Shown: positions 44,887 through 55,924, counted from the stretch's first letter. The stretch is 64,000 nt of DNA from Muscardinus avellanarius (GCA_963383645.1 OY726560.1:81511593-81575592), one strand, 5' to 3'. Numbers and translations are program-made. The notes: a model not told the origin generated them from the sequence alone.

Positions 44887-45055
44887 TTTGCGGTAGTAGG
44901 GATTAAACCCAGGAACTGAAAACTCTACCACGGAGCTGCATCCTAGCTCTTTTTTATTTTTATTTTGAGACAGAATCTTACTAAGTGTTCCAGGCTGATC
45001 TTGAAATTGCAATCCTCCTGTCTCAGCCTCCTGAGTAGCTATTAAAGGTGTTTAT
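44887..45055 (-). mobile_element. B1-dID type SINE, older
   Basis: 'gcggtagtagggattaaacc' to 'cctgagtagctattaaagg'. Diverged. Confidence 0.78.
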
Positions 45056-45059
45056 TGCC

Positions 45060-45560
45060 TTATTAATTGACTTCATTACCATTAATTTGTTAAGTCCTTT
45101 CATATTCCAGGTCAGCACCCAAAGTATTATGTGCAAGCACTTTTCTTGGTAGATGAATGCATGTCCCAAGGCCCTTGAGTTAGACAGTCATATATGTTTG
45201 CTAATCTGAAGCTGTGGGACTCTGCAATGTCTTATAATGTTGCTTGCCTCCAGTTGATATTATTTACATTTACATATTATTTAGCATTTATTAAATGAAT
45301 GCATGAGAAACCGATTTTCTATTAGCTAAAATGATACCAATTTTCTGTTTAAAACAAAATAATTTATGATACAATTAATATTTTAGCTTACTTGGTGTTA
45401 TCTTTCATTTCACAATGTGACTTCCATATAATTGGATAATATAATGGTCAACTTTCTAGGGGTAGAAATAAATTCCACTGAAATAATTATACTTATTACT
45501 TTAGTACCATCTTTGAGCTAGACAGATGCCTGTCACAAAGCACCCTTCTTATCTTTATAT
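45060..45560. other. Unassigned sequence
   Basis: AT-rich, no element recognised. Confidence 0.4.
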
Positions 45561-45564
45561 AAAT

Positions 45565-45722
45565 ATCTATATGATATGCATTATTACTCCCATTTATAGA
45601 CACAGGGAAGTAAGGCACTAAGAGGGTAAGAAATGTCCCTGAAGAGACACAGCTTACAAACGGCTATCACTGGAATCAAAGCCAGGCCTTCTGCCAGAAC
45701 CCTGGCCTGGCTGACACAGTTA
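45565..45722 (-). mobile_element. MIR element (minus strand)
   Basis: 'actcccatttatagacacag', 'aagaaatgtccctgaagagac' and 'ggaatcaaagccaggccttc' follow the reverse MIR order. Confidence 0.65.
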
Positions 45723-45878
45723 GGAATACTTTGGACCAAAGTGTTTCCCCCTCAAATTTGTATGCTGAACTCTTAACTCCCAGTACCTCAGAACATGACT
45801 GTGTTTGTAGTAGGGCCTTTATAGAGATAAGTTAAAACAAGGCCACCAGGATGAGTCCTAATCCAATCTCACTGGCAT

Positions 45879-45880
45879 AT

Positions 45881-45915
<35 letters not shown>

Positions 45916-46097
45916 TTGGTAGTTCTGGGGTTCCTGGATGCCCTTTTACCTCCGGGATACACTCCTAGACCCATTTTATACTTTTATTTGGAAACAGGGT
46001 CTCTTAAACCAGCCAGGCTGGCTTCGAACCAGCATGATCCTCCTGTCTCCGCCTCCCAAGCGTGGGGATTACAAGCGTGCACCACCACGCCCGGCAT
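45879..46097 (-). mobile_element. B1-dID type SINE
   Basis: (TTTA)n tail, then the SINE. Target duplications tcactggcat at 45,869-45,878 and 46,098-46,107. Confidence 0.95.
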
Positions 46098-46127
46098 TCA
46101 CTGGCATCCTTATAAAAAAGAGTTTGG

Positions 46128-46337
46128 GCCGGGCGTGGTGGCGCACGCTTGTAATCCCCGCGCTAGGGAGGCGGAGACAGGAGGATCACAAAGGTTTGAA
46201 GCCAGCCGCACTGGCTTAAGAGACCCTGTTTCCAAATAAAAAATTATAAAAATAGGTCTGGGAGTGTAGCCCGGAGGTAGAAGGGTTTCCAGGAACTCCA
46301 GTACCACCAAAAATAAATAAATAAATAAATAAAATTT
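46128..46337 (+). mobile_element. B1-dID type SINE
   Basis: 'gccgggcgtggtggcgcacg' to an (AAAT)n tail. Target duplications aaaaagagtttgg / aaaaaggagtttgg. A good reference copy for the local SINE consensus. Confidence 0.95.
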
Positions 46338-46519
46338 AAAAAGGAGTTTGGACACTCTCCTGTGATTGCAGCAGAAAGGTGGCATTAAGACACCGGGTGC
46401 TGTCTGAAAACTGAGAAAATGGGCGTCAGGAGAAACCAGTCCTGCTGACGCTTTGGCCTTGGACTTGCAGCCTCCAGTATTGTGAGGAAATAAATCTATT
46501 TACTATTATTTCTGAATAG

Positions 46520-46645
46520 TTTTGTTAATTTTATTTTGAGACAGGTTCTTGCTATATTTTGAAGGCTGGGCTTGAACCTGCAATCCTCCTGTCTCAGCTT
46601 CCCTAGTAACTGGGATGGCAGGTGTGTGCCACTGTGCCTGCCTGG
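46520..46645 (-). mobile_element. B1-dID SINE fragment, head part
   Basis: 'attttgagacaggttcttgc' to 'gccactgtgcctgcctgg'. Confidence 0.8.
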
Positions 46646-47021
46646 CTAATTTCTGTTGTTTAAGTTGCCCAGTCTGGGATACTTTGTTATGACAGCTCTA
46701 TCAAGCTAACATACAAGTTTTGCTCAAAATAAGCTTTAATATTCTTTCTACTGACTTTATTTGTGAAAAGATTTTACCCTCTTCTGAACCCTTTTTGTGG
46801 TCTTCTTCCTTCCCTTTCACCTCTCTTTTCTTCCTTCTCTTCCTACTCTTTTCCTCCCCCTCTCTCTTTATTTTTTCCTTCTCCTTCCCACACGCTTTGT
46901 CTGCAGTCACTGTGGATCAGAAGACATTTTGACCATCATATTAAAGGGTTTATATTTCGGATAGAAAAGTAAGCCGTGGCTTTAGTTGAAAACACCAGAC
47001 CATGCATAATCAATGGTCGTC

Positions 47022-47618
47022 CATTTGGGCTACTATAACAAAGTACCACAGTCTGAGTGACATAAAATCAATACAAAGCCAGGTATAGTGGCACACACCT
47101 GTAATCCCAGTACCTGGGAGGCTGAGGTGGGAGGATTACAGGTTTGGGGCTAGACTTAACAACTTAATAAGACCCTCAGCAACTTAGCAAGAACCTGTTT
47201 CAAAATAAAAAGGTTTACGGTGTAGCTCAGAGGTAGAATGCTATTGGGTTCTATCTCCAGTACCACAAAACAAAACAAAACAAAACCCAGAAAATCCACC
47301 ATCACCACTACAAAACAGAAGCTGACAGGAATGTCTTTCTTTCTGCCTTGGAGGACTGGAAGTCTGAAGTCAGGGTGCCAGCATAGTGGGGTGCTGATGA
47401 AGGCTTTCTTTGGGGTGTAGATAGCCCGCCTCTGTGTCCTCATGTGGTGGAGTGAGGTCTGGGTAGCTCTCCTGCCTCTTCTCATAAGGGCACTCATCCC
47501 ACTGAAGGCCCCACCCTATGATCTAGTTACCTCTCCAAGCTCCTACCATTATACAACACACGGGGACTGGTGACTCAACATGTGAATTTAGGGGGACAAA
47601 CATTCAGTCCGAAAGAAT
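47022..47618 (-). mobile_element. MaLR-type LTR (minus strand) with SINE
   Basis: 'gggctactataacaaagtacc' starts the reverse LTR 3' end. 'tctcataagggcactcatcc', 'gaaggccccaccctatgatc' and 'gggacaaacattcagtccg' follow in order. A SINE lies at 47,078-47,290. Confidence 0.85.
47078..47290 (+). mobile_element. B1-dID type SINE
   Basis: 'gccaggtatagtggcacac' to 'ctatctccagtaccac', then an AAAAC-rich end. Confidence 0.88.
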
Positions 47619-47619
47619 G

Positions 47620-47945
47620 ATTTTGTCCTTTCTGAGGTCTGTCTCAGGTCTCTAGGCCTTTCTTGGCTAACTGGCCTCAGGATCTTCACATGGCCATGGC
47701 TGCCTTGTGTGGTGACCTTGTGCATGAGGCAAAGAGACGAAGCACCAGAGAACTGGGACCACGTTGGGGAAGTTTACATCCTGCCATGTGGGAACTCTTG
47801 GGGTAACCCACACTGTATTTGTGAGTTACTCTAGTAAGGCTGTTGTACCTTCTAGAAATTAGTTCAGGGTAGCTGTTTGGCTGGCTGGCTGCCCACTTAT
47901 GGATCTGGTTTTATTATTATATTATTATATATTATATTATATTAT
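47620..47945. other. Unassigned sequence
   Basis: No element recognised. An ATT/TATA-rich stretch at about 47,910-47,948 precedes the next SINE. Confidence 0.4.
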
Positions 47946-47949
47946 ATTG

Positions 47950-48123
47950 TAAGGGGATTGAACCCAGGGGCATTCTATTTTCAAGCTACACCCACAGCCC
48001 TATTTTATTCTTTATTTTGTAACAAGTGTTTTGCTAAGTTGCTGACTCTGACCTTGAACCTGCAATCCTCCTGTCTCAGCTTCCTGAGTACTGGAATTAC
48101 AGGCCTGCGCCACCAAGTTGGTT
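47950..48123 (-). mobile_element. B1-dID type SINE
   Basis: 'aggggattgaacccagggg' to 'ggcctgcgccaccaagttgg'. Confidence 0.85.
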
Positions 48124-48124
48124 G

Positions 48125-48970
48125 TTTGCTCTTGAAAAGCGTACATGCAGGGCAGTTGTGTTCTATCTCTAGGAACTCGCTGACTCTGGACGAGGCATCC
48201 CTATGGGTCAGGAAGAACCTGAATGTCAAAATATCAGAGTACAGAAAATAACAGTGCACACACCAGCAGGACGTGGTGCTAGCTGAGCAGTGGCTTTGAG
48301 GGAGTCTTGCATGTGCACATGGCTGCACAGTGGGCTGTAGTGTCTTGTGGAGCAGGACTGATGGGCGCATGACGCTCATGATTATCTTAGGGCAGATTCA
48401 GTCTCCACTGTTTTCACAAGAACTTTTTTGGGATGTGTGTGTGTGAAAGGAGGTGGCAGAGGGGTCGTTTCCCTGTGACTTTTGTGGCCCATGTGCCCTT
48501 CCCTCTCTATACCATGCTCTGTGCGCTCGGCTCCCCAGTGCAGGGCAGGTGGTAAGGTCCTTCATCCAGGCCGTTTTCTGAGGTGCTTGGTTCAGAGCTT
48601 TTGTGTCCCCAAGTTCCTGTGGCCTTCATGTCACCCGTGGAGGCAGGTCTTTGATTTATTCCAGTTTCTCAGATGCAGAAGTGTAGACACCAAGAAACAA
48701 ATCATTTGCCTGAGGTCCCACCGTTAGTGAGTCAGGTAGCATCTGAGCCCTGCTTGTCTTAGAACTTGTGCTTAGCCAGGATGTGAGGGTGACTTAGTAA
48801 TGCGCTCACCCCTCTTCATCCTGCCTCTTTCCTCATCATTGTCTTTACTGCTGCAGTGAGTATGGCTGTATGGACTTAGGAGAGTGAGGAGGAAAGGGTA
48901 ATCTTATGAGAAATTTTCATTAAATATTTTTCACCACAAGTCTCTTATTTATGGGCTTAAGAAGAAAAAT
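48125..48970. other. Mostly unassigned, possible reverse MIR
   Basis: 48,650-48,780 ('ccagtttctcagatgcag...gtcaggtagcatctgagccc') reads like a reverse MIR. The rest is unrecognised. Confidence 0.4.
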
Positions 48971-48974
48971 AAAT

Positions 48975-49150
48975 AATTTTTTGTATTGGGAATTCTACCA
49001 CTGAGTTATATTCCCAGCCCTTTTAAATTTTGAAGCAGGGTCTCATTGAGTGGCTGAGGGTCTCCCTAAGTTGCAGAGTCTGGCTGTGATCCTCCTGTCT
49101 CAGCCTTCCAAGTACTGGGATAAAAGATGTACAGTACTGTACCCAGCAAA
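48975..49150 (-). mobile_element. B1-dID type SINE, diverged
   Basis: 'tgtattgggaattctacc' to 'tactgtacccagc', followed by (AAAT)n. Confidence 0.8.
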
Positions 49151-49171
49151 AATAAATAAATAAATAAATAA

Positions 49172-49345
49172 ATATTTTTATTGATGCATTATAATTTACA
49201 TTAAAGCAGAATCATTGTTATATATTTGTACATAAAGATAACATAATTTGGTCAGTTTCATTTTCTAGTACCTCCCTTGCCATCCCCTCCCACCTCCATC
49301 TGGTTCCCATCTATTCTATTGGTTTCCCTTGTATTTTTCATAAGA
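49172..49345 (-). mobile_element. Possible L1 3' end
   Basis: 'tttattgatgcattataat' followed by a C-rich block resembles the other reverse L1 termini, but is diverged. Confidence 0.4.
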
Positions 49346-49452
49346 TTTACCCCAGCCTCTTCTTCTTTCTTCTGTTTAGTTTAGGAAGAAAAAGAAACAC
49401 TGATAGCATATTCTTTCAGACTTTAACACCAATAAAATTTCTTTTCCTTCCT

Positions 49453-49454
49453 TC

Positions 49455-49491
<37 letters not shown>

Positions 49492-49494
49492 TTC

Positions 49495-49525
<31 letters not shown>

Positions 49526-49526
49526 T
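49453..49526. repeat. (CTTT)n and (TTTA)n microsatellites
   Basis: Adjacent tetranucleotide runs leading into a reverse SINE tail. Confidence 0.95.
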
Positions 49527-49730
49527 TGGTGGTACTGGGGGTGGAACCCAGGGGCTTTCTACCTCCAGGCTATACTCCTAGACCTGTTTTTATACTTTAT
49601 TTGGAAACAGGGTCTCACTAAGTTTCTGAGAGCCTCAATAAGTAGCTGAGGCTGGCTTCGAACGTGTGTGATCCTCCTGTCTCAGCCTCTCAAGTGCTGG
49701 GATTACAAGCATGCACCACCACGCCCGGCT
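49526..49730 (-). mobile_element. B1-dID type SINE
   Basis: 'ggtggtactgggggtggaac' to 'caccaccacgcccggc'. Confidence 0.92.
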
Positions 49731-49867
49731 TCTTCCTTTCTTTCTTTCTTTCTTTTTCTTCCTCTCCTTCCTTCCCTTCCTCCCTAATTCCTTTCTTTCT
49801 TGTACTGGGAATTTAACTCAACATTCTACCTCTGGGCTACTCCCCTATTCTTATTTTTTAATTTTTT

Positions 49868-50070
49868 TGGGGGGGGGTTTGGGGATGGAACCCAGGGGCA
49901 TTTGACCTCCAAGCTACACCCCCTGCCCTATTTTTTATTCTTTATTTTGAAATAGAGTCTCACTAAGTTGCAGAGAGCCTCAGTAAGTAGCTGAGGCTGT
50001 CCATGAGCCATGATCCTCAGGTCTCAGCCTCCCAAATGCTGGGATTACAAGCATGCGCCACCTCGCCTGG
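49868..50070 (-). mobile_element. B1-dID type SINE
   Basis: G-run, 'tttggggatggaacccagg' to 'gcgccacctcgcctggc'. Confidence 0.9.
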
Positions 50071-50101
50071 CTCTTATTTTTTAAATTTTGACTGGCCTCA
50101 T

Positions 50102-50295
50102 GCCAGGCGTGGTGGCGCATGCATAATCCCCACACTTGGGAGGCGGAGACACCAGGATGGCACAGGTTCAAAGCCAGCCGCGCTGGCTTAAGAGAACCTG
50201 TTTCCAAATTTAAAATAAGTATAAAATAGGTCTGCGAGTATAGCTCGGAGGTAGAAGGGCTTCCAGGAACCCCAGTACCACTAATAAATAAATAA

Positions 50296-50327
<32 letters not shown>

Positions 50328-50331
50328 AAAT
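50102..50331 (+). mobile_element. B1-dID type SINE
   Basis: 'gccaggcgtggtggcgcatg' to an (AAAT)n tail. Confidence 0.93.
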
Positions 50332-50411
50332 GTTGACTGGCCTCAAACCTGTGATCCTCACATGCACTGGGATTACTGTACCAGGCTCAAGACATTTTTT
50401 TCCTTCTCTTG

Positions 50412-50482
50412 TCCTTCCTTCCTTCCTTCCTTCCTTCCTTCCTTCCTTCCTTCCTTCCTTCCTTCCTTCCTTCCTTCCTTCT
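50412..50482. repeat. (CCTT)n microsatellite
   Basis: About 17 tetranucleotide units, followed by (GT)n at 50,484-50,501. Long chance ORFs arise on both strands. Confidence 0.97.
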
Positions 50483-50499
50483 TTTGTGTGTGTGTGTGT

Positions 50500-50565
50500 G
50501 TGCTGGGGATTGAACCCAGGGACTTACATGTGCCAAATACACACTCTGCAACTGAGGACCATTCA
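50500..50565 (-). mobile_element. ID-type SINE fragment
   Basis: 'gctggggattgaacccaggg' to 'actctgcaactgagga' is a reversed ID core. Confidence 0.6.
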
Positions 50566-50599
50566 AACCACACCACCCATTTTGTAGATGGGAGGTGAT

Positions 50600-51434
50600 A
50601 CCCAGGCAGAAAATACTCATTAGCTTTCCCTGAATCCACGCTGTACCCAGTAGCCTGTCTTCTATCCCTGCCAGGAGATCAAAGGGCACATCAAAAGGCA
50701 GCCATAAGAGTGATGGTGGATTTTATTTTGACTATGGAGTTTTGCTTTTCCAGATTTTAGGAAAGTAACTCAGAGGACACAAAACCATAGAAAGTTTGAG
50801 CTTGCTTTTTATCTCCCATGGTTGTGTGTTTGCAGATGTCTATTTAGTCAAAGAGAAAAAAGGTTGAGAGTTGCAGTACAGGCTCTAAACAGGTTTTTTT
50901 TTTTTTTTTTTTTTCTCTTTTAGGACTTATAAGGCTTATTCTTAGGCAAAAATGATCCCAACTGTACTCCTGTGTCAGCACTTCTGTGGAGCTGAGAGCG
51001 CAGATGAATATTCATGGTGTTGACAGTTCTTTCTGCTCATGTCCCTGCCTGGAAACTGGGTAACTTCCCACCATGCTGTGGCTCAAAAGCATTATTTTCT
51101 AGCATGTCAGAAAAGGTTTTTGTAAGAAATGTTAGGCAATGGAAAGTCAGCTTCCCTTCTCTGAAGAACCAGAAAATCTGTTCCAGGAAGGAGGCTCTCT
51201 GAAGAGCTGCTCCCTGACCTGACCGGGAAGGTTGCCTAGGGATCCAGTTTCCTTACTGGAGGTTGGCTTGCCCCCACACACTCTGTTCACTGCCTGATTC
51301 TTTGCAGATTTTAGCCTCAGAAGGTCCAGACCACATTTTAGAAATTTGCATTTTCTGACAAACAAAAGCTCGAATGGATGGCTAAATGAATGCTATAGGT
51401 AAGTGTAGTTAGGTTGGGGACAGCCAATTAACTC

Positions 51435-51435
<1 letters not shown>
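50600..51435. other. Unassigned sequence
   Basis: A T-run at 50,893-50,914; otherwise no gene or repeat recognised. Confidence 0.4.

Positions 51436-51502
<67 letters not shown>
51436..51502. repeat. (CT)n microsatellite
   Basis: About 30 CT units interrupting the ID tail of the following reverse SINE. Confidence 0.97.
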
Positions 51503-51505
<3 letters not shown>

Positions 51506-51650
51506 ACTGATCTATACCTCCAGCCCATAATCTAAATTTTATTTAAGATTTTGAGACAGGGTCTTATTAAGTTCCTAAGGCTGGCTTCAAAGATCTTCCT
51601 GTTGCAGCTTCCTCAGTACTAGAATTACAGGCACGCACTCCCACACTGGA
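51503..51650 (-). mobile_element. B1-dID type SINE, diverged
   Basis: 'gatctatacctccagccc' (ID remnant), 'gagacagggtcttattaag', and the head to 'cgcactcccacactgg'. Confidence 0.75.
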
Positions 51651-51689
51651 ATTTATTTTCTGCATTTTTAATACAGTAGTATTAAAATT

Positions 51690-52112
51690 GCCTTTGTTTT
51701 CTCATTTTATGGTTTCAGTTACTAAAGGCCAACTGTGGTCTAAAAATGCTGAATGGAAAATCCTAGAAATAAACAATTTTATGTTGTATGTTGCTTGGCA
51801 TGGTGTGGTAAAAGCTTGGACTGTTTCACTCCATTCTGTTGTCAACATGAATCATCCTGTTGTCCACCTACCCATCCTATAGCAGTTGAGTGACTGAGAG
51901 CTTAGTCACATAACTTTTGTTACAGCATATTTTTATAATTTTATTTTATTATTTTTGTTAACCTTATCATGCCTAATTTACAAATTATATTTATCATTGA
52001 TGAGTATGTATAGAAAAAGAAATATTTTTACCTAGGGTGCATTACTGTCTACAATTTCAGGTATCCACTGGAGGTCTTGGAACATATTCCCTGATAACAG
52101 AAGACTACTATA
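51690..52112 (+). mobile_element. TcMar-Tigger-type DNA transposon remnant
   Basis: Contains 'tatggtttcagttactaaag', 'gaaaatcctagaaataaac' and 'ttcaggtatccactggagg' followed by 'cttggaacatattccctg', an order typical of non-autonomous Tigger-related (MER2-like) elements. No transposase. A SINE follows at its right edge. Confidence 0.8.
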
Positions 52113-52114
52113 TA

Positions 52115-52320
52115 TATATTTTTTAGTACTGGGGATGGAGTCTAGGGGTATTTTACCTCCAAGCTACATCCCCAGCCCTATTTTTTTATTCTTTATTTTG
52201 AAACAGGGTCTCACTGAGTTGCAAAGGGCCTCACTAAGTAGCTGAGGCTGGCCACCATGATCCTCCTGTCTCAGACTCCCAGATGCTGGGAATACCAGTG
52301 TGTGCCACCATGCCCGGCTG
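52115..52320 (-). mobile_element. B1-dID type SINE
   Basis: 'gtactggggatggagtctag' to 'gccaccatgcccggctg'. Confidence 0.92.
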
Positions 52321-52539
52321 CCCATCTTGGCTATCCAATAGGCCAAACCCAATTCATAGTGCTTTCCATGCCCTCTAACCAGAATCCTTCTATCCTGTAC
52401 TCTGTCCCTTTGTCCTGAATCACTCCAGTGCAGGGTACTAGCAACAAGAAGCTACTCTTATTGCTGAGTCACTGAGATTATTCAAATGTGCAATCCTACA
52501 CCTCAGCTGCTGTATCCATTCCTTCCCTCAAAATCCACA

Positions 52540-52635
52540 GCAGGCTGGGGCTGTAGCTCAGTGGTAGAGCACTCACTCTGCATGCACAAGACCCTGCCCC
52601 CTACCCCTAGCATTGTAAAGTAAAAATCAAGCAAA
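52540..52635 (+). mobile_element. ID SINE (monomeric)
   Basis: 'ggctggggctgtagctcag' and 'tggtagagcactcactctgc' give the tRNA-derived A-box region and leader of an ID element, with an A-rich end. The B-box region is degenerate, so this is not a functional tRNA gene. Confidence 0.85.
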
Positions 52636-52757
52636 CAACATAATGAGGGCTTTTTCCTCTCTCCTTCTGCCTCCTGGCTGACTCTGGTGCAATGTGTTCT
52701 GCACTGCTTGGCCTGGCCTCATCTTTCAGAAACTATGATTTAAGTAGCACAACTGTC

Positions 52758-53050
52758 TTTTAAAAATTATTTTATTTTTAATTGACAAATAACAATTGCA
52801 AATCGTTTTGGAGAACAATGTGGTGTCATGGTGTATGTATACATTGTGGCATGACTGAATCAAGTTTTCCAATGAAGACATCCTCCTATCTCTGGCCTTG
52901 CCAGGCCTGAATAATAGTAAAATTTGCATTTTTTAAAAAAATTTTTAAATGATAGATACAAAGTATGCCTTTTTATGGGGAACTGTGTGATGTTTTGGTA
53001 TAGGCATATACTATATGCTCTGTTAAAGATAGACATATGGGCAAAAATTA
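52758..53050 (-). mobile_element. Ancient L1 3' UTR fragments
   Basis: Two related pieces (52,758-52,885 and about 52,935-53,050), each with a 'tttttaattgacaaataac'-like or 'tgtgatgttttggtatagg' block, resemble old L1M 3' UTR on the minus strand. Confidence 0.55.
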
Positions 53051-53207
53051 TATCGCTGTAGGTAGACAGTATAACAGTTAATTTAGGAGGATTCTATAAG
53101 TCATCACAATCTTATCAATATTTTTACCATTAAGTTGGTTGAAATATATTTAATCATAATTACCTGATAACAAAATTTAGTTTTGTTAAAATAATCTAAT
53201 TACAAAA

Positions 53208-53290
53208 TTTAGAAAGAGTATGGGTTTAGCTCAGAGAAAGGATGGCCCTGGGTTCAATCCTCAGTGCCACAAAAGTAAGCAAGCAAGAAA
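53208..53290 (+). mobile_element. ID SINE, diverged
   Basis: 'gtatgggtttagctcagag' to 'ggttcaatcctcagtgccac', then A-rich. A further faint piece lies at about 53,378-53,440. Confidence 0.65.
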
Positions 53291-53599
53291 TCAGTTTTTA
53301 CACCATTAATTGTGTATAAAACAGTTTTTACACGGTTTTATACACTTAAAATGATGTAGTTTTAAGACTACAGGTCTTAATGAGACCTTGTCTAAAAATC
53401 TAAAATAAAATTTAGATTATGGGCTGGGGGTATAGATCCAAAAACTGTGTAAAACAGTTTTTACACTATACACTAAAAAATCTAATAACTCATTCAGTCA
53501 TGAGTACATCAATGGATTAATCTATGAAGTTGCAGCCCTCATGATCCAATTGCCTCCAAAGGCCACACCTCTGATGTTACGGTTTGGGGGTAAGGGTTA

Positions 53600-54147
53600 C
53601 GGTTTGGGGGTGCCTGTCCCCAGGGATCTTTGTTAGACCCCTGGGAATAACCCCCCCCCTCAAAAAAAAAAAAACACAAAAAGAAACACAAAAACCGTGG
53701 GTTCTTGTCCTGAGCTAAGGATAGATATGCAATAGCCCAGGCTCTTGCTGAAGATTTAAAGGAATTTATTAAAAAGATAGAAATACAGAAGACAGTTACA
53801 GTCCTATGCCATTCAGGAGTGGCATGGGGGGTGGTTTGAATGAATTCACCGAAGTACAAAACACGGAAGAGCCTTTTTATAGACGTGACCTCCATTTTGT
53901 TCACATAATTCTGACATAGTAAAGTTCCTGTAAGGTTCCTCCCCGGCCAAGGTGTCTCCCTTCACGAAGGAAGGTTGACCCCCACCTCCCATCCTAGCTA
54001 GATTATCCAATTATGTAAACTTGTCTTTAGAATGAGGATGAGGAAGTCTTAGTTCCCCTCTCCTATTGACTTGCTAATTACCTTTAGCTAGGTTAATTTA
54101 CATTAGAATAGTTGCCTGCTTCTTGGCAGAAACCAAGTCTTTTCACA
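53600..54147 (-). mobile_element. Solo LTR-like element with TATA and poly(A) signal
   Basis: On the minus strand it starts TGTGAAAAGAC at 54,147. It has a TATA box (TATAAAAAGG) at about 53,872-53,881 and AATAAA at 53,765-53,770, about 100 bp later, which is the spacing of an LTR U3-R. The 3' end is placed near 53,600 but is uncertain, as is the class (ERV1-like is my guess). No target duplication could be fixed. Confidence 0.6.
53872..53881 (-). promoter_or_regulatory. TATA box of LTR-like element
   Basis: Minus-strand TATAAAAAGG, correctly upstream of AATAAA at 53,765-53,770. Confidence 0.5.
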
Positions 54148-54554
54148 GATTTGCCCCTCACCCAATTTTTAAAATATATTAATAATCAGAGCTTTCTCAA
54201 ATCTTCCTAGGCCATTTCCAATACTGGTACATCTGAACTGTATATGAAGACCCAGCCTTCAGCATGTTAGTTTTGGAAGGACATTTTAGACTCAACCCAT
54301 AACAATTACTACCTCATTTAGGATAGTTCGTCTAAAGGTACTACTAGATATTCCTTGACAAACTGCTAGTTTGGATTCTCAGACCAAGGGGACTTCAGGA
54401 ACTGTATCCACTGTGGATTACTGCTATCAAAAAATAGGTCGGGTCTAGATGGTTCACAGTTTTTTCTATTTTGCGTTTGGTTTTTGACATGAACCATCAG
54501 GGCCAAGACATACAAACTGAATATATAACTCATTTACTGATATGTACATATGAC

Positions 54555-54768
54555 TTTTATTTTTTATTTTTGTGGTACTGGTGATTGAATCCAGGGCATT
54601 TTACCTCTGAGCGACACCTCTGGCCCTATTTTATTTTTATTTTGAAACAAGGTCTTGCTAAGTTTTGCTGAGAGTCTCACTACTTGCTGAGACTGTCCTC
54701 CTGTGATCCTCCTATCTCAGGCTCCCAAGTGCTGGGATTATAGGTGTGTGCTGCCACACCTGGCCATG
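54555..54768 (-). mobile_element. B1-dID type SINE
   Basis: 'gtggtactggtgattgaatc' to 'gctgccacacctggc'. Confidence 0.88.
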
Positions 54769-55034
54769 ACTTTTAAATGAATACCATTGTGATTCAAAAT
54801 CTGAAGGAGGAACAGTATGCTGAGAAATTAGACCAATTTTGGTTTAAAATAGGAATATACTTTGCTTTTCTGTCACATAAAAAGTGTATACTCATGATTT
54901 GAACTATTTTTAACTGCATTTGGAACACATCCCTATGGTCCTGTTTACTGAAGCTATATAGAAGTAGCTCAGCAGTGAGCCATCTCTAACAACAGGGCCA
55001 AAAGGGTTGATTGAAATGAGGTATTATAAAGCCT

Positions 55035-55262
55035 TTTATTTTATTTTATTTTATTTATTTTTTTTAAGTCCTGGGGATTGAACCCAAGAGCATTCTACTT
55101 CTGAGCTACACCTTCAACCCTATTTTAATATTTATTTGAAACAGGGTCTCACTGAGTTGCAAAGAGCCTCACTATGTAGCTGAGGCTGGCAGCGAACCAT
55201 GATCCTCCTGTGTCAGCCTTCCAAATTCTGGGATTACAAGGATCCATCACCACGCCTGGCTT
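55035..55262 (-). mobile_element. B1-dID type SINE
   Basis: (TTTTA)n tail, 'gtcctggggattgaacccaa' to 'catcaccacgcctggc'. Confidence 0.9.
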
Positions 55263-55264
55263 AT

Positions 55265-55840
55265 AAAACCGTTTTGATCAATATTTATGGGAAATGCCCT
55301 TTAGCACTTAACTGACTGATGGCCAATGAACAGGGATAGTTAATGCAACTCATTTAGGTGTCCTGGGTTACATTTTCCAACTCATTATAATTGGGAAAAA
55401 TTGGCTTGACTGGTCAATTTTATCTCATTCTCTAGCTCTGTGGTCTGTAAATGTGACCAGTGAAATTGGGGTTGTGAGGGATGAAGTTGAAACTGCCACT
55501 GAGATAGTTTAAAATGAGCTGTTTCATGAGTGATTCATTGATTTTTAAAAAAGACACTAAAAGTTTAAAAGTACCTTAATTTTCTCCTGTGCTGGGATGA
55601 TTTCAGTGATGTCTTCTGGTGTAGAATTTATGGACCCAGCCTTGAAGCAGGAATAGAACTCTCTGAGGAAATGTTGACCCATACTTTGGGATTTTCATTC
55701 TGGTTTGTCTTCTAATCTGACATGTACCTAATTATATTTTTAATTTTTATTAAGTAATTCAAATATGTAGTTCCTTTTAAAATTTGCAACATGAATATGT
55801 ACTCTGGGTTCTTGCCAGTAAATATAACCTATTCTTTTGG
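55265..55840. other. Unassigned sequence
   Basis: No element recognised. Confidence 0.4.
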
Positions 55841-55845
55841 CACAG

Positions 55846-55868
55846 AGAGAGAAAGAAAGAGAGAGAGA

Positions 55869-55924
<56 letters not shown>
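55846..55924. repeat. (GA)n microsatellite
   Basis: Mixed GAAA/GA start, then about 22 pure GA units. The minus-strand ORF encoding Ser-Leu repeats is an artefact. Confidence 0.97.

Larger units (their letters stand above)
45728..46712 (+). mobile_element. MLT1-type MaLR LTR with three nested SINEs
   Basis: LTR blocks in order: 'tatgctgaactcttaactcc', 'gagtcctaatccaatctc', 'gaggaaataaatctattt', and the end 'gctctatcaagctaacatac'. SINEs at 45,879-46,097, 46,128-46,337 and about 46,520-46,645 break it. Confidence 0.85.
49800..50392 (-). mobile_element. Old SINE split by two younger SINEs
   Basis: Outer pieces: 49,800-49,866, 50,071-50,100 and about 50,332-50,392. Inserts: a reverse SINE (49,868-50,070) and a forward SINE (50,102-50,331). 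'gactggcctca' at 50,090-50,100 and about 50,335-50,345 is the duplication around the forward copy. Confidence 0.85.
53490..54305 (-). mobile_element. MaLR-type LTR remnant split by another LTR
   Basis: 53,490-53,578 ('gcctccaaaggccacacctc') and 54,215-54,305 ('acattttagactcaacccat') are parts of a reverse MaLR LTR. The sequence between includes a separate LTR. Confidence 0.55.

Noticed and set aside
50330..50689. Overlapping ORFs on both strands with Pro-Ser-Phe-Leu or Lys-Glu-Gly-Arg repeats
   Set aside because: Products of a (CCTT)n microsatellite read in each frame.
52540..52635. tRNA-like promoter sequence
   Set aside because: It is an ID SINE; the second promoter box is degenerate and there is no tRNA fold or acceptor stem.
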